Positions 9,561 to 18,599 of a stretch of 64,000 bases of DNA are shown here, one piece after another. Below the pieces are notes generated by a model, which did not search any database, was not told where the DNA came from, and saw nothing but the letters and a program-made list of their open reading frames with translations. Origin of the DNA: CAVVVS01 sp963751355 (lineage in GTDB: Bacteria > Bacteroidota > Ignavibacteria > Ignavibacteriales > Ignavibacteriaceae); the NCBI GenBank assembly GCA_963751355.1, contig CAVVVS010000121.1, positions 12,070 to 76,069 of the forward strand, given 5' to 3'. The translations under genes were made by a program, and so were the position numbers. Numbering within the stretch: the first letter of the stretch is position 1; the number at the start of each line of letters is the position of its first letter.

Positions 9561-10961
9561 TCAATCAACATATCTGTCTTTTATTTCTAAAAGATACCGG
9601 TAAGCTTCTTCATAATTATTCCCTATTTTACCGTCTAGAATCGCATCTTCTATTGCAGATTTTATCTCCCCCACTTTTTTAGAAGGTTTAAGATTACAAA
9701 TTTGCATTATTTCGTCTCCTCTCACCGGAGATTGGAAGGATCTCAGTTTATCTTTTTCTTCAACCTCCCAAACCCTATTCATAACCCTTTCATAATTATT
9801 CAAATATTTTTTAACTTTTTTAATGTTCTTACTAGTTATATCTGCTCGGCAGAGAGTTATTAAATCTTCCAGATCTTCACCCGCAGCTACTATTAATCTT
9901 CGTATAGCTGCATCAGTCACCTCTTCATTTGCCAAAGCTATAGGCCGCAGGTGTAAGCGCACCAACTTTGTCACATAATCCAGTTTATGATAAGGTAGTT
10001 TCATTCTTTTAAAAATACTTCTCATCATCCTGGCACCGAGATCTTCGTGACCGTGAAATGTCCAGCCGGTTCCCTCGATAAATTTTTTAGTTTGAGGCTT
10101 TGCGATATCGTGGACTAATGCAGTAAATCTTAACCACACATTACTTGTGGTTTTTGAAATATTATCGACGACTTCACAAGTATGCAAAAAAACATCTTTA
10201 TGATGATAATCTTTACGCTGTTCCACGCCCGAGAGGTTTGCAACCTCCGGAAATATTACCGATAAAACTCCTGAGAAAAAAAGTAATTTAAATCCAACTG
10301 ATGGCTTCGGAGAGGCAAGTATCTTGAAAAATTCATCGGTTATCCTTTCTTGTGATAAAATGTTTAAACGCTCGTTAAGTTCCTCTGCTGCTAGGTTTAT
10401 CTTTTCATCAACTTCAAAATTCAGTTGAGAAGCAAATCTATATGCCCGCATAATTCTCAACGGATCATCATCAAATGTTTTTAGGGGTTCCAAAGGAGTT
10501 TTGATAATCTTATTTTTTATGTCGTTTAATCCGTCATATTTATCAATTAATTCTCCGTAACTTTCTTCATTTAAAGAAACGGCTAAAGTATTAATGGTAA
10601 AATCTCTTCTTTTAATATCATCCTCAAAAGAACCTTCACTGACTTCGGGTTTCCTACTATCCCTGCTGTACGATTCCTTTCTTGCTCCCACGAATTCAAG
10701 GTCAATATCATGATAGCGGAAATGGGCGGTACCAAAATTTTTATAAACGGAAACATTTTTAATTTTTAACTCTTCAGCATATTCGGACGCAAATTTGGTT
10801 CCACTGCCAATTACTAAAAAATCAATTTCGTTTCTTTCACGCTCCAGAACCATATCACGAACAAAACCGCCAACTATATATACCTCCAGATTATTTTTTT
10901 TGGCAATCGTTGAAGCTATTTTTAAAAAAGGATATTCTGCTAATTTAGTTTTAAAATTCAT
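9561..10961 (-). CDS. CCA tRNA nucleotidyltransferase / poly(A) polymerase family protein with HD domain
   Basis: Class II nucleotidyltransferase of about 466 residues. The N-terminal head has GGFVRD and the metal-binding acidic pair in NEIDFLVIG, followed by the RRDFTINTLA and DPLRIMRAYRFASQL motifs of tRNA nucleotidyltransferases and poly(A) polymerases. A C-terminal HD phosphohydrolase domain shows VHDIAKP and the later HGHEDLGA. It probably repairs or adds the 3' CCA of tRNAs; the single tRNA in this window lacks an encoded CCA, so such an enzyme is needed. Motifs alone cannot separate CCA-adding, A-adding and poly(A) activities. The ATG at 10961 is preferred over a TTG at 10973. Confidence 0.88.
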   Translation of the reverse strand: MNFKTKLAEYPFLKIASTIAKKNNLEVYIVGGFVRDMVLERERNEIDFLVIGSGTKFASEYAEELKIKNVSVYKNFGTAHFRYHDIDLEFVGARKESYSRDSRKPEVSEGSFEDDIKRRDFTINTLAVSLNEESYGELIDKYDGLNDIKNKIIKTPLEPLKTFDDDPLRIMRAYRFASQLNFEVDEKINLAAEELNERLNILSQERITDEFFKILASPKPSVGFKLLFFSGVLSVIFPEVANLSGVEQRKDYHHKDVFLHTCEVVDNISKTTSNVWLRFTALVHDIAKPQTKKFIEGTGWTFHGHEDLGARMMRSIFKRMKLPYHKLDYVTKLVRLHLRPIALANEEVTDAAIRRLIVAAGEDLEDLITLCRADITSKNIKKVKKYLNNYERVMNRVWEVEEKDKLRSFQSPVRGDEIMQICNLKPSKKVGEIKSAIEDAILDGKIGNNYEEAYRYLLEIKDRYVD

Positions 10962-11415
10962 ATTACTTTTCAAATATTTAACTCATAAAGATAAACATTA
11001 GTCAATTAATACATTTCCGTAACTCGTCATACATCTGTATAAAATTATTAGTCTTTATGCAGAAAGCATTTTTATGTAAAATATGGTTTTTCAATGTAAT
11101 GTTCATCAAGATAATCTTAGGGATTTTAATTTGCATAACCAGCCACGATTTAGCGCTGTTATGGGACTGGCCTTCCAGAGTCATGGATTTGTATATTTAA
11201 ATATTTCTATAAAATAATTGTTTACATTTCCAAATAAATCTTCCCAATTTAGTGCTTTGAATAATTAATGGAGCCTCAGCAAAATAAATATTTTACTCAA
11301 CTGCCATTTCAGCTTAAAGGAAAATTCTCACAATTATAAAATATATGCACCATAGACGCATAGACCTCAGTCGATGATTCCCCCGACATGGCAGATAAAC
11401 TATTTTGCATAAAAA
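10962..11415. other. Intergenic region with a dispersed-repeat copy and a short hairpin
   Basis: No gene is supported. An imperfect hairpin of higher GC lies at about 11163-11182. A degenerate copy of a dispersed element lies at about 11341-11395; its core TCATCGACTGAG (minus strand) recurs at about 19961-20010. Confidence 0.5.
11341..11395 (-). repeat. Dispersed intergenic repeat, copy A (TCATCGACTGAG core)
   Basis: Read on the minus strand, this segment shares GGA-R-TCATCGACTGAG-R with the segment at 19961-20010, and similar flanks (CAT-x-TC before, a GTGCAT/TGCG-like stretch after). Both copies lie downstream of gene ends. It resembles the small 'CATTTCGAAGGAG...CGACTGAGAAATCT' type elements common in intergenic DNA of Bacteroidota relatives. 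That link is from memory, not a search. Confidence 0.5.
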
Positions 11416-13668
11416 CTAATTTAAACTCTGCTTTTGAAATTTCCTGAAACGGAATTCACTAAGAACCCGGCTCGCATTACTATTTAACCATTCAATTATT
11501 TCATAATTATTAGCTAAAATTTCATCAAAATTTTTATCGCCTGAATAATTTATCGCAAGCGCCGCAATTTTTTGAGCTCTTTTGAAGTCCAGTTTTTCTA
11601 CCATATACTGAGATAGCTTAAACATTGCATAGCTCCCGGCATAATCGTTCACTTTGAAATCGCTATAATAATTCTTCACAAAAATTGAATATTCTCCGTG
11701 TAGCATCTCCCAAAGGTTGATTGCAGCAGGAAGTGCATAATAATTAAACCCGGTTGAATCTAATTGGCTAAGTATAATAAACTTATTAAAATCATTACTT
11801 TTTAAATAAATTTGTAAAAGTGAATCTTTATATGATAAATTCAATCTCAAATTGGATAAATTATAAAGAGTTCTGTTTGGATTTTGTTCCACAATTTTAT
11901 GATAGATTGAATCGGCTTTAACTTTTTTATCGCTTGCAGCAAAAATATCAGCTAGGCGAAATTCAATATTATAATAATAAGCGGAACTTTTATAATCGCT
12001 AATTTTACTTTGCAATAAATCTATTGCGTTTTTGCGCTGATTTAGTTTTTCCAGGGAACTTGCCATCCCGATCAATGCAGAATAATTATTTGTAGTTTTT
12101 AATATCTCCGTGAACATGTTTTTTGCTTTTATAAAATCTTTTTGAGAATATTCATCCCATGCATTGGATAGTTTCGATGCCACGTAACGAGGACATACTT
12201 TATAAAAGATTGACTTCCTCCCGAAGTAGTAATAAGCTTCATCGTTTTTACCGGTTACATTGATACTGTCCAATTTAACAAAAAAATCCGTTGATAGTTG
12301 TTTTATTGTCCTGCCGTAAACTTTTTGAAAATTAATATCTGCATATAACTCTTTAAACTTTTCGATCCCGTATTCTCGAATCAGAAATTGTGTAAAGGCA
12401 CCGGCATAAATATATGAAAGCGATGAAGTTTGACCGAAAAAATTAAAACCAGAATATAAATTTTGTAAAGAAACCTTAAAACCGTATTTATATGCTAGAG
12501 CAGCCATGTAGTCTATTGTATTATCATTATAAATCGGATCGGCTGCCATGGCAATTCCTTCGATTAATGAAGGATTTAAATTTTTTGCTACTTTAAAAAT
12601 ACCTTTACCAAACTTTACGGAAAAGACATGTGCCATTTCATGTTTTAAGGTTGTGTTATAGTCATCGTATGTTATATAGGTTGCATATTGCCACGGTTTT
12701 GCAACATCTGCATTTCTGGAACCGAACAATTTTCCCTTCTGCTCCGAGTTCAGGAATATATAGGAATTTATTTTTCTTGTTAAATCATATTTAAAAAACC
12801 CTTTCAATTTCGAATAGTAATATTCGTGGTACAATGAAATTACTTTAGTTAATTTCTTATCTAACCCGGAAGGATAGTGGATTATAAAATGAGGTGTTTC
12901 CACTTCTTCATTTAATACGGAATTTAACTTGTTAAATGTAGTTGAATATCCCAGCATAGGTGAAAAATAAATGAATAAAACCGCAATGATCAGTACGAAA
13001 ATAAATAGAATATTTTTATGAATTTTCTTCTTAGATAAAATTATAAATAAAGAATACGCTGCGATTGTTCCAAAGAATAAGAGATTGAGGATTCTGTATC
13101 CAACCAATTTAAAACTAATATTGATTGCTACATCATAAATAGTCCCCGGATAATAACCGAATATAGGATTAAAGAAATATACCTGTGGATTAAAATAAAA
13201 TTCAAAAAGTGGAATAGATAAAATTAACAAATAAAGAATTACAAAGGACAATATTCTAAAATGATTTACAAAAACAATGCATATTAAACCTAAACCAATT
13301 CCGATAACAATTGACGGAAATGTAAGTATAACATAGAATAACACTCCGTCTTTTAATGGACAGCTCGAAGTATAAATTGAATGACTAACAGAAATGACAG
13401 CAGGAATCAGCAAGAATAATGCTCCCGTTATAGGGAGATTTATCTTTATTGATTTAAAGTTTAAGACTGTAGCAGATTCTTTTTTTAATAATTGTATCAC
13501 GTAAATTCCACTTAGCAGCACGAGCAGCATGGAATTGATAGCGGAGAATTCAAATCCAAAAATATTAGTCAGTGGAAAAGTTAAAAGGATTAGATTGATA
13601 ATTATTATTGAGGCTGCATAAATGGCTATTGAATTTTTAGCAAATAATATTTTTTTTATAAAATTCAC
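11416..13668 (-). CDS. Polytopic membrane protein with peptidase_MA-like gluzincin domain and TPR tail
   Basis: A 750-residue protein in three parts. Residues 1-240 hold about seven membrane helices. Residues 250-480 form an extracytoplasmic domain with a zinc-protease motif: HEMAH at 343-347 inside LKHEMAHVF, and a likely third ligand Glu370 in SLIEGIAMA, as in the peptidase MA (gluzincin) group. Residues 500-750 carry TPR-like helical repeats. It starts 2 nt after murA's stop, so it is co-transcribed with a peptidoglycan precursor gene, which hints at an envelope role. The substrate is unknown and I do not recognise a named protein. Confidence 0.8.
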   Translation of the reverse strand: MNFIKKILFAKNSIAIYAASIIIINLILLTFPLTNIFGFEFSAINSMLLVLLSGIYVIQLLKKESATVLNFKSIKINLPITGALFLLIPAVISVSHSIYTSSCPLKDGVLFYVILTFPSIVIGIGLGLICIVFVNHFRILSFVILYLLILSIPLFEFYFNPQVYFFNPIFGYYPGTIYDVAINISFKLVGYRILNLLFFGTIAAYSLFIILSKKKIHKNILFIFVLIIAVLFIYFSPMLGYSTTFNKLNSVLNEEVETPHFIIHYPSGLDKKLTKVISLYHEYYYSKLKGFFKYDLTRKINSYIFLNSEQKGKLFGSRNADVAKPWQYATYITYDDYNTTLKHEMAHVFSVKFGKGIFKVAKNLNPSLIEGIAMAADPIYNDNTIDYMAALAYKYGFKVSLQNLYSGFNFFGQTSSLSYIYAGAFTQFLIREYGIEKFKELYADINFQKVYGRTIKQLSTDFFVKLDSINVTGKNDEAYYYFGRKSIFYKVCPRYVASKLSNAWDEYSQKDFIKAKNMFTEILKTTNNYSALIGMASSLEKLNQRKNAIDLLQSKISDYKSSAYYYNIEFRLADIFAASDKKVKADSIYHKIVEQNPNRTLYNLSNLRLNLSYKDSLLQIYLKSNDFNKFIILSQLDSTGFNYYALPAAINLWEMLHGEYSIFVKNYYSDFKVNDYAGSYAMFKLSQYMVEKLDFKRAQKIAALAINYSGDKNFDEILANNYEIIEWLNSNASRVLSEFRFRKFQKQSLN

Positions 13669-13670
13669 GA

Positions 13671-14936
13671 TTAAAATTCGAATCCCTCAACTCGCCGGAT
13701 ATCAGCGCCGAGTTTTTGTAATTTTTCCTCTATTCTCTGATATCCTCTGTCAAGGTGATAAACTCTGAGAACTTCGGTAACACCTTCGGCAGCCAAACCT
13801 GCTAGTACAAGACTAGCACTAGCTCTTAAATCTGTGGACATTACCTTTGCTCCCCGCAATTTTTTGACTCCTCGAATTACGGCAGAATTTTCATTAACGG
13901 TAATATCTGCTCCCAATCTCATCAACTCCGGAACGTGTTTGAAGCGGTCAGTATAAATATTATCGGTAACTGTTGAGACACCGTCCGCTAAAGACATATA
14001 TGCTGTCCATTGCGCCTGCATATCAGTCGGAAAACCTGGGAAAATAGATGTAACCACATCACACGCATTAATGTTATTTATGACATTAGCTAAACTAATT
14101 ATATTATTATTATTGCTAATTTTATGGCCGCTATCCTCAAGTTTTGATAATATGGTTTCCATATAATTAGGAGAAATATTTTTGATACTTATACTCCCCC
14201 CAGTAATCGCGGCTGCGATCATTAGAGTACCTGCTTCAATTCTGTCAGGAATGGTTTCCATTTCAACCGGCTTTAACTCATTTACTCCTTCAATAACTAA
14301 CGAAGATGTTCCGACTCCTTCTATTCTTGCTCCCATTTTCTTTAGAAAAGTTACTAGGTTAGTTATTTCAGGCTCCATCGCAGCATTATTAATTATTGTG
14401 GTTCCCTTTGCTAAAACGGCTGCCATTAAAATATTGCCTGTAGCACCGACAGAAGAAACATCAAAGGTTATTTTGGCGCCTTTAAGTTTGTCAGCTTTTG
14501 CAATTATGTATCCTTCGACCAAGTCAATTTCTGCACCCATTTTTTTTAGACCCTCTATATGTAAATTTATGGGTCTCGGGCCCCAGGCACAACCTCCGGG
14601 CAAGGATACCTTTGCTTTACCATACCGTGTCAGCAATGGTCCAAGTACATAAACCGAAGCACGCATTTTTTTTACATGTTCGTAAGGAGCATCCTGACTT
14701 GTGATATTTTTTGTATTTAATGTTAAGACATGATTTTCAAATGTTATTTCCACTCCCAAATGATTCAATAATTTTATCATTGTATAAATATCATTTAGTT
14801 CGGGAGTATTTTTTAAAATGGAAGTCCCGTTAGTAAGTAATGTTGCGGGCATAAGGGCTAAAGAAGCATTCTTTGCGCCGCTGATTTCCACTTCTCCGGA
14901 AAGTTTCTTACCACCTGTTATTATAAATTTGTCCAA
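13671..14936 (-). CDS. murA: UDP-N-acetylglucosamine 1-carboxyvinyltransferase
   Basis: Catalyses enolpyruvyl transfer from PEP to UDP-GlcNAc, the first committed step of peptidoglycan synthesis, in the cytoplasm. The 421-residue length is normal. Key residues are Lys22 in SGAKNASL and Cys116 in the loop PGGCAWGPRP; the Cys is the nucleophile and the target of fosfomycin, so the enzyme is of the sensitive Cys type. GFPTDMQAQ, a conserved substrate-binding stretch, is present. It lies 85 bp downstream of the kinase gene and 2 nt upstream of the membrane gluzincin gene. Confidence 0.97.
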   Translation of the reverse strand: MDKFIITGGKKLSGEVEISGAKNASLALMPATLLTNGTSILKNTPELNDIYTMIKLLNHLGVEITFENHVLTLNTKNITSQDAPYEHVKKMRASVYVLGPLLTRYGKAKVSLPGGCAWGPRPINLHIEGLKKMGAEIDLVEGYIIAKADKLKGAKITFDVSSVGATGNILMAAVLAKGTTIINNAAMEPEITNLVTFLKKMGARIEGVGTSSLVIEGVNELKPVEMETIPDRIEAGTLMIAAAITGGSISIKNISPNYMETILSKLEDSGHKISNNNNIISLANVINNINACDVVTSIFPGFPTDMQAQWTAYMSLADGVSTVTDNIYTDRFKHVPELMRLGADITVNENSAVIRGVKKLRGAKVMSTDLRASASLVLAGLAAEGVTEVLRVYHLDRGYQRIEEKLQKLGADIRRVEGFEF

Positions 14937-15021
14937 TGTTTCCTCTTCAACGAAAAATCTTTCTATTAAAACGAATAGTAATAATTTTGGGAAGCTAAAT
15001 TAAATATTAAGCCATGGAAAA

Positions 15022-16953
15022 TCAATTTATCTTTGATCTGTTAGTAAGGATAATTCCGTTGTAACCCACAATAAATATCTTGTTCGAAGATGTTACTGCA
15101 ATACCTGTTAGCTCCGTATAATTTCCACTGCTTGTTGAAAGCCATGATTTCCCACGATCGTCCGATATCAAGATATTACCTTTGCTGGTTAAAATTATCC
15201 CATCATTTTTATTAATCATTTTTACCGAATAAAATCCCGAAACAGATTTTTCAGGAATAACATCCCATGATAAACCGGCATCATTCGTTCGTAAAATAGT
15301 ACCGTTTCCCCCTACAATAATCCCTTCCTTTTCATCACTAAAGCTTATTCCTCTCAAATATTGATGAGTTGGTTGTTTTAATTGGTTCCAGGAATTTCCG
15401 CCGTCTGTTGTTCTAAGAATCGTCCCGTCCCATCCGGTTATGAAACCTACAAAATTATTTATAAATAGTATGTTGTATAATAAATTAATTGAAGGTGAAG
15501 AAATCTTATGCCATGTATTTCCATCGTCAACGGTCTTTAAGATTATCCCGTTATTACCAACTATAAATCCGGTATGATGATCTTTTAAAAATGAAATGCC
15601 GAAGAGTGCCTGCCGAACTCCCACGTCTAATTTTTCCCATGATCGTCCGGTGTCGGGCGTAATTAATACTGTTCCATTTGACCCTAGTAAAAATCCCTTT
15701 CGAGGATTATCAAAATTAACTTTGTACAAATTAATCGATACAGAATCAATTAAAACATTCCAATGAGAACCGCCGTCTTCTGTTTTAATTACCGCACCTT
15801 GATTTCCGCAAATAAAACCTATCTTGTTATTTATAAATGCAACAGAATTTAGATTATTGGGAAGTGGTGCTGGTAGTTGTTCCCAATTTGATTTTAGATG
15901 ATAGGAAGGATTCGATTGGTAACTGTTCTCCTTCGAATTGTTTTTAAAAAAATACGAACTACCGTTATTCCAATAATGAGATACGACATTAAAAACGAAA
16001 TAAGATAAAACACCCAGTAAACAAATAACGACGAAAGTAACAAAATAAAACTTAAGCTTATTATGCAGATTACTATTTACGGAATCATTTCCCTTTGTTT
16101 TTTTACGTATTTTTTCCTTCTCGGCTTTAGAGGTTAACTTCAAAAATAAACTATCCACGTCAGCTAATAATTCTTCACAAGAGTGATATCTTTTCGCTAA
16201 AGATTTAGCTAACGATTTACTGATTATCTCATTTACTTCAGAAGGAATCCCTGGTATAATTGATGAAATTTTAGGTGGTGTTTTTTTTAGGTGCGCCTCC
16301 ATTATCTCAAAATCTGTCCCATGGTTGAACGGCGTTAAACCAACCAGCATTTCATAAAAGGTAATCCCTATCGAGTAAATATCACTTTGGTTTGTTGGAA
16401 CCAGTGCCTTAATTTGCTCCGGGCTCATATAGAGCAAAGTACCGATTTTTGTACCTGTTCTTGTCAAATTCTGTTGCTCATGCAAGGATTTGGAAATTCC
16501 GAAATCCATAATCTTGACTGTACCTTCTTGATTTATTATGATGTTCGAAGGTTTGATATCTCTGTGGACAAAACCCATAGCATGAGCGTACCCGGCACCT
16601 TTAAGTATCTGTTGAAGTACATAAAGCGCATCATAAAGATCGAGCCGTCCTAATCTTTGTATCATATGTTCCAGGGTCTCACCGTTAACATATTCCATTG
16701 CGATACCTAAGGTGCCTCCACCCTCCGTAAAACCATAAATAGGAACAATATTGGGATGTGTTAGTTTTGCCTGGTTACGGGCTTCAGCTTTAAAACGTGC
16801 TATAAATCGTGGATTATTGAGGGCCTGTGAGTTTAAAATTTTGAGTGCAATGTATCTTTCCAATTTAAGGTCGAACGCTTTATATACTATCCCCATTCCG
16901 CCTTCGCCCAGAATTTCAGTAACTTTGAAATTTTCAATCTTTTTACCAATCAT
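15022..16953 (-). CDS. Transmembrane Ser/Thr protein kinase with Ycf48-like beta-propeller
   Basis: A 643-residue receptor-like kinase. The cytoplasmic Hanks-type kinase domain is at residues 8-270, with glycine loop GEGGMG (16-21), Lys38, HRDIKPSN (130-137) and DFG (150-152). It is followed by a basic linker and one membrane helix at about 303-327. The extracytoplasmic part (about 345-640) has repeated units of the type GxxGTILRTxDGGxSW, as in the Ycf48/BNR propeller family. The usual partners in such kinases are PASTA or other sensors, so this sensor is unusual. It starts 4 nt after the PP2C phosphatase stop, forming a kinase/phosphatase pair. Confidence 0.93.
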   Translation of the reverse strand: MIGKKIENFKVTEILGEGGMGIVYKAFDLKLERYIALKILNSQALNNPRFIARFKAEARNQAKLTHPNIVPIYGFTEGGGTLGIAMEYVNGETLEHMIQRLGRLDLYDALYVLQQILKGAGYAHAMGFVHRDIKPSNIIINQEGTVKIMDFGISKSLHEQQNLTRTGTKIGTLLYMSPEQIKALVPTNQSDIYSIGITFYEMLVGLTPFNHGTDFEIMEAHLKKTPPKISSIIPGIPSEVNEIISKSLAKSLAKRYHSCEELLADVDSLFLKLTSKAEKEKIRKKTKGNDSVNSNLHNKLKFYFVTFVVICLLGVLSYFVFNVVSHYWNNGSSYFFKNNSKENSYQSNPSYHLKSNWEQLPAPLPNNLNSVAFINNKIGFICGNQGAVIKTEDGGSHWNVLIDSVSINLYKVNFDNPRKGFLLGSNGTVLITPDTGRSWEKLDVGVRQALFGISFLKDHHTGFIVGNNGIILKTVDDGNTWHKISSPSINLLYNILFINNFVGFITGWDGTILRTTDGGNSWNQLKQPTHQYLRGISFSDEKEGIIVGGNGTILRTNDAGLSWDVIPEKSVSGFYSVKMINKNDGIILTSKGNILISDDRGKSWLSTSSGNYTELTGIAVTSSNKIFIVGYNGIILTNRSKIN

Positions 16954-16957
16954 CGAA

Positions 16958-17683
16958 TCAATCTTTTTGAATTAGGACGAATGAATAATTGTCCGGCGCT
17001 CCTCTATATTCTATTAGTTCAGACAATTCTTTTTTGACCACATTGAAATCCCTATTAATAATTATCTTTTCTAATTCTTCATCTTGTACCACACCCGAAA
17101 CACCATCTGTACATAAGAGAAATACAATGGATTCGTTACTGCTGAGTTTAATTTTGCTGATGTCCACGTCTAACGTGTTATCATCTCCGAGCGCTCTCAT
17201 AATAATATTTTTATTCGGGTGATTCTCGGCTTCTTTTAAAGTCAGATATCCTTCATCAACTAATTTTTGAACAAGAGAATGATCTTTCGTAACTTGTTTA
17301 AATTTACTGTTTTTGTATGAGTATATCCTGGAATCACCTACATGTCCCCAATAAGCAGTATTCTCCTTTAGGAATAATACTTCGGCCGTGGTTGCCATAC
17401 CTTTTAATTCAAAATCAATCGCTCCTTTAGCAAGGACTTTATCATTTGCTTCTATTATTGCAAGCCTTATTCTTTCAAGATAATTTAGTTCTATCCTCTC
17501 GATAAAAAAAGAATAAATTGTATCTACTGCTAATTTTGAAGCTACCTCACCAGCCTTGTTACCACCAAGACCGTCACAGACAATTGACAAAAGTCCATTC
17601 TCACATTCAAATACACCAATGGCATCTTCATTGTCATCCCTTTTTAATCCGGTGTTCGAAACTGACGTATATTTAAATTGCAT
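16958..17683 (-). CDS. PP2C-family Ser/Thr protein phosphatase
   Basis: A 241-residue cytoplasmic phosphatase of the Stp/PrpC type. It has the metal-binding motifs in order: RDDNEDAIG near residue 15, CDGLGGNKAGEVAS near 37, WGHVGDSRIYSY near 112, and the late acidic LLCTDGVSG and GAPDNYSFVL. It is expected to reverse phosphorylation by the kinase encoded immediately downstream. The ATG at 17683 has AAGG 6 nt upstream. It is the first gene of the pair, with a 916-bp intergenic region upstream. Confidence 0.95.
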   Translation of the reverse strand: MQFKYTSVSNTGLKRDDNEDAIGVFECENGLLSIVCDGLGGNKAGEVASKLAVDTIYSFFIERIELNYLERIRLAIIEANDKVLAKGAIDFELKGMATTAEVLFLKENTAYWGHVGDSRIYSYKNSKFKQVTKDHSLVQKLVDEGYLTLKEAENHPNKNIIMRALGDDNTLDVDISKIKLSSNESIVFLLCTDGVSGVVQDEELEKIIINRDFNVVKKELSELIEYRGAPDNYSFVLIQKD

Positions 17684-17988
17684 CTATGCCTTGAGAAATT
17701 ATACTAACTTCAGTAAAGTTATTAACTTACAAAGATATGATTTGTATTAATCAAATACAATCTGTTTTTAATTTTTCTCGCTCTAAAACTATATAAAATA
17801 ATCAAATAATATTAGGATCACTATGCTTAGATCGGCCTTAACAATAATTTTTAAAAATCTGTTTTTATTAAGCTTAAAATTTTATATTCATCTTTTAATT
17901 ATATAAAAATATTTTACCAATCTCTCCTGCAAAATTATTTATATGATTTGGGAATAGTTATTCTATTTCTGTAAGAGTTGAATTATTA

Positions 17989-18048
17989 AAAATCTGTGAA
18001 AATCACTCGAATCTGTGTGATCAGTGTCCTATAAAAGAAATTTCTTTT
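17989..18048. repeat. Degenerate dispersed repeat (ATCAGTGTCCTAT type) with adjacent palindrome
   Basis: The segment holds two related units, AATCTGTGAAAATCACTCG and AATCTGTGTGATCAGTGTCC, followed at 18033-18048 by the perfect palindrome AAAAGAAATTTCTTTT. Similar 'ATCTGTGTAATC...GTGTCC' strings recur in intergenic DNA of related bacteria. That comparison is from memory and unverified. Confidence 0.4.
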
Positions 18049-18412
18049 CGGACAGACCCGATTAAAAATGCTAATTCAAAGGTAATAAACTCGGTTGTTG
18101 AACTTGCTATAAATCTAAGTTAGCCGTTAAAATACTAGCTAACCAATTCCGGAGATATGTAAATACTCATATAAATATATTTTAATTAATTTGACTTCGA
18201 CATACTATAAAAATTAAATTCTGTATCCAAACTCATTGCTATATATAGAAGATTATATTAGTTTTACTTCGATTATATTTGCAAAATTTTTATGAATGTT
18301 CAATCGGTAACTCAGGCATCTTTTTTTTGTAAATTTTATTATTTTTAACAATAAAAATGAGTTAGAGCTTTTAGTTTAATTAATAATAACTAATTCATGT
18401 TACTCAAAATTA

Positions 18413-18488
18413 TCATTCTGAACGAAGTGAGACATCTCATGGTTTACGAATAGTACAATTGTGATAATTCCTTTCCGCCTTGGGCGGA
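18413..18488. repeat. Dispersed intergenic repeat (TCATTCTGAACGAAGTGAG) plus CCGCC/GGCGG hairpin
   Basis: The 5' part reads TCATTCTGAACGAAGTGAG and closely resembles the widespread 'GTCATTCTGAGCGAAGCGAAGAATCT' short element. About 40 bp later CCGCC-TTGG-GCGG (18475-18488) forms a small hairpin. Both lie in the non-coding region upstream of the radical SAM gene. The family assignment is from recall. Confidence 0.5.
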
Positions 18489-18599
18489 TCAATATTATAA
18501 TAGATATTATTTTTTTAACAGAATCAGCTTAGTTTAACTTTAGTTCTTTTTTATAATAAATGCCATAATCATCTTTCACAAAACGTTTCGGGGGATACT

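Larger units (their letters stand above)
17684..18599. other. Long AT-rich divergent intergenic region with several degenerate repeats
   Basis: This 916-bp gap lies between divergent genes (the PP2C phosphatase and the radical SAM protein) and must hold both promoters. No ORF is convincing. It contains a stretch at about 17989-18032 with ATCTGTG...ATCAGTGTCCTAT, a perfect 16-nt palindrome at 18033-18048, a TCATTCTGAACGAAGTGAG element at 18413-18431, and a CCGCC/GGCGG hairpin at 18475-18488. These look like layered remnants of short dispersed elements. Confidence 0.55.

Noticed and set aside
11002..11184. A 60-codon minus-strand ORF upstream of the CCA-enzyme gene
   Set aside because: No ribosome site, no recognisable motif, and it overlaps a GC-richer hairpin and repeat-like sequence. 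It reads as chance coding.
14182..14652. A 156-codon plus-strand ORF inside murA
   Set aside because: Antisense shadow of a highly conserved gene; no ribosome site or motif.
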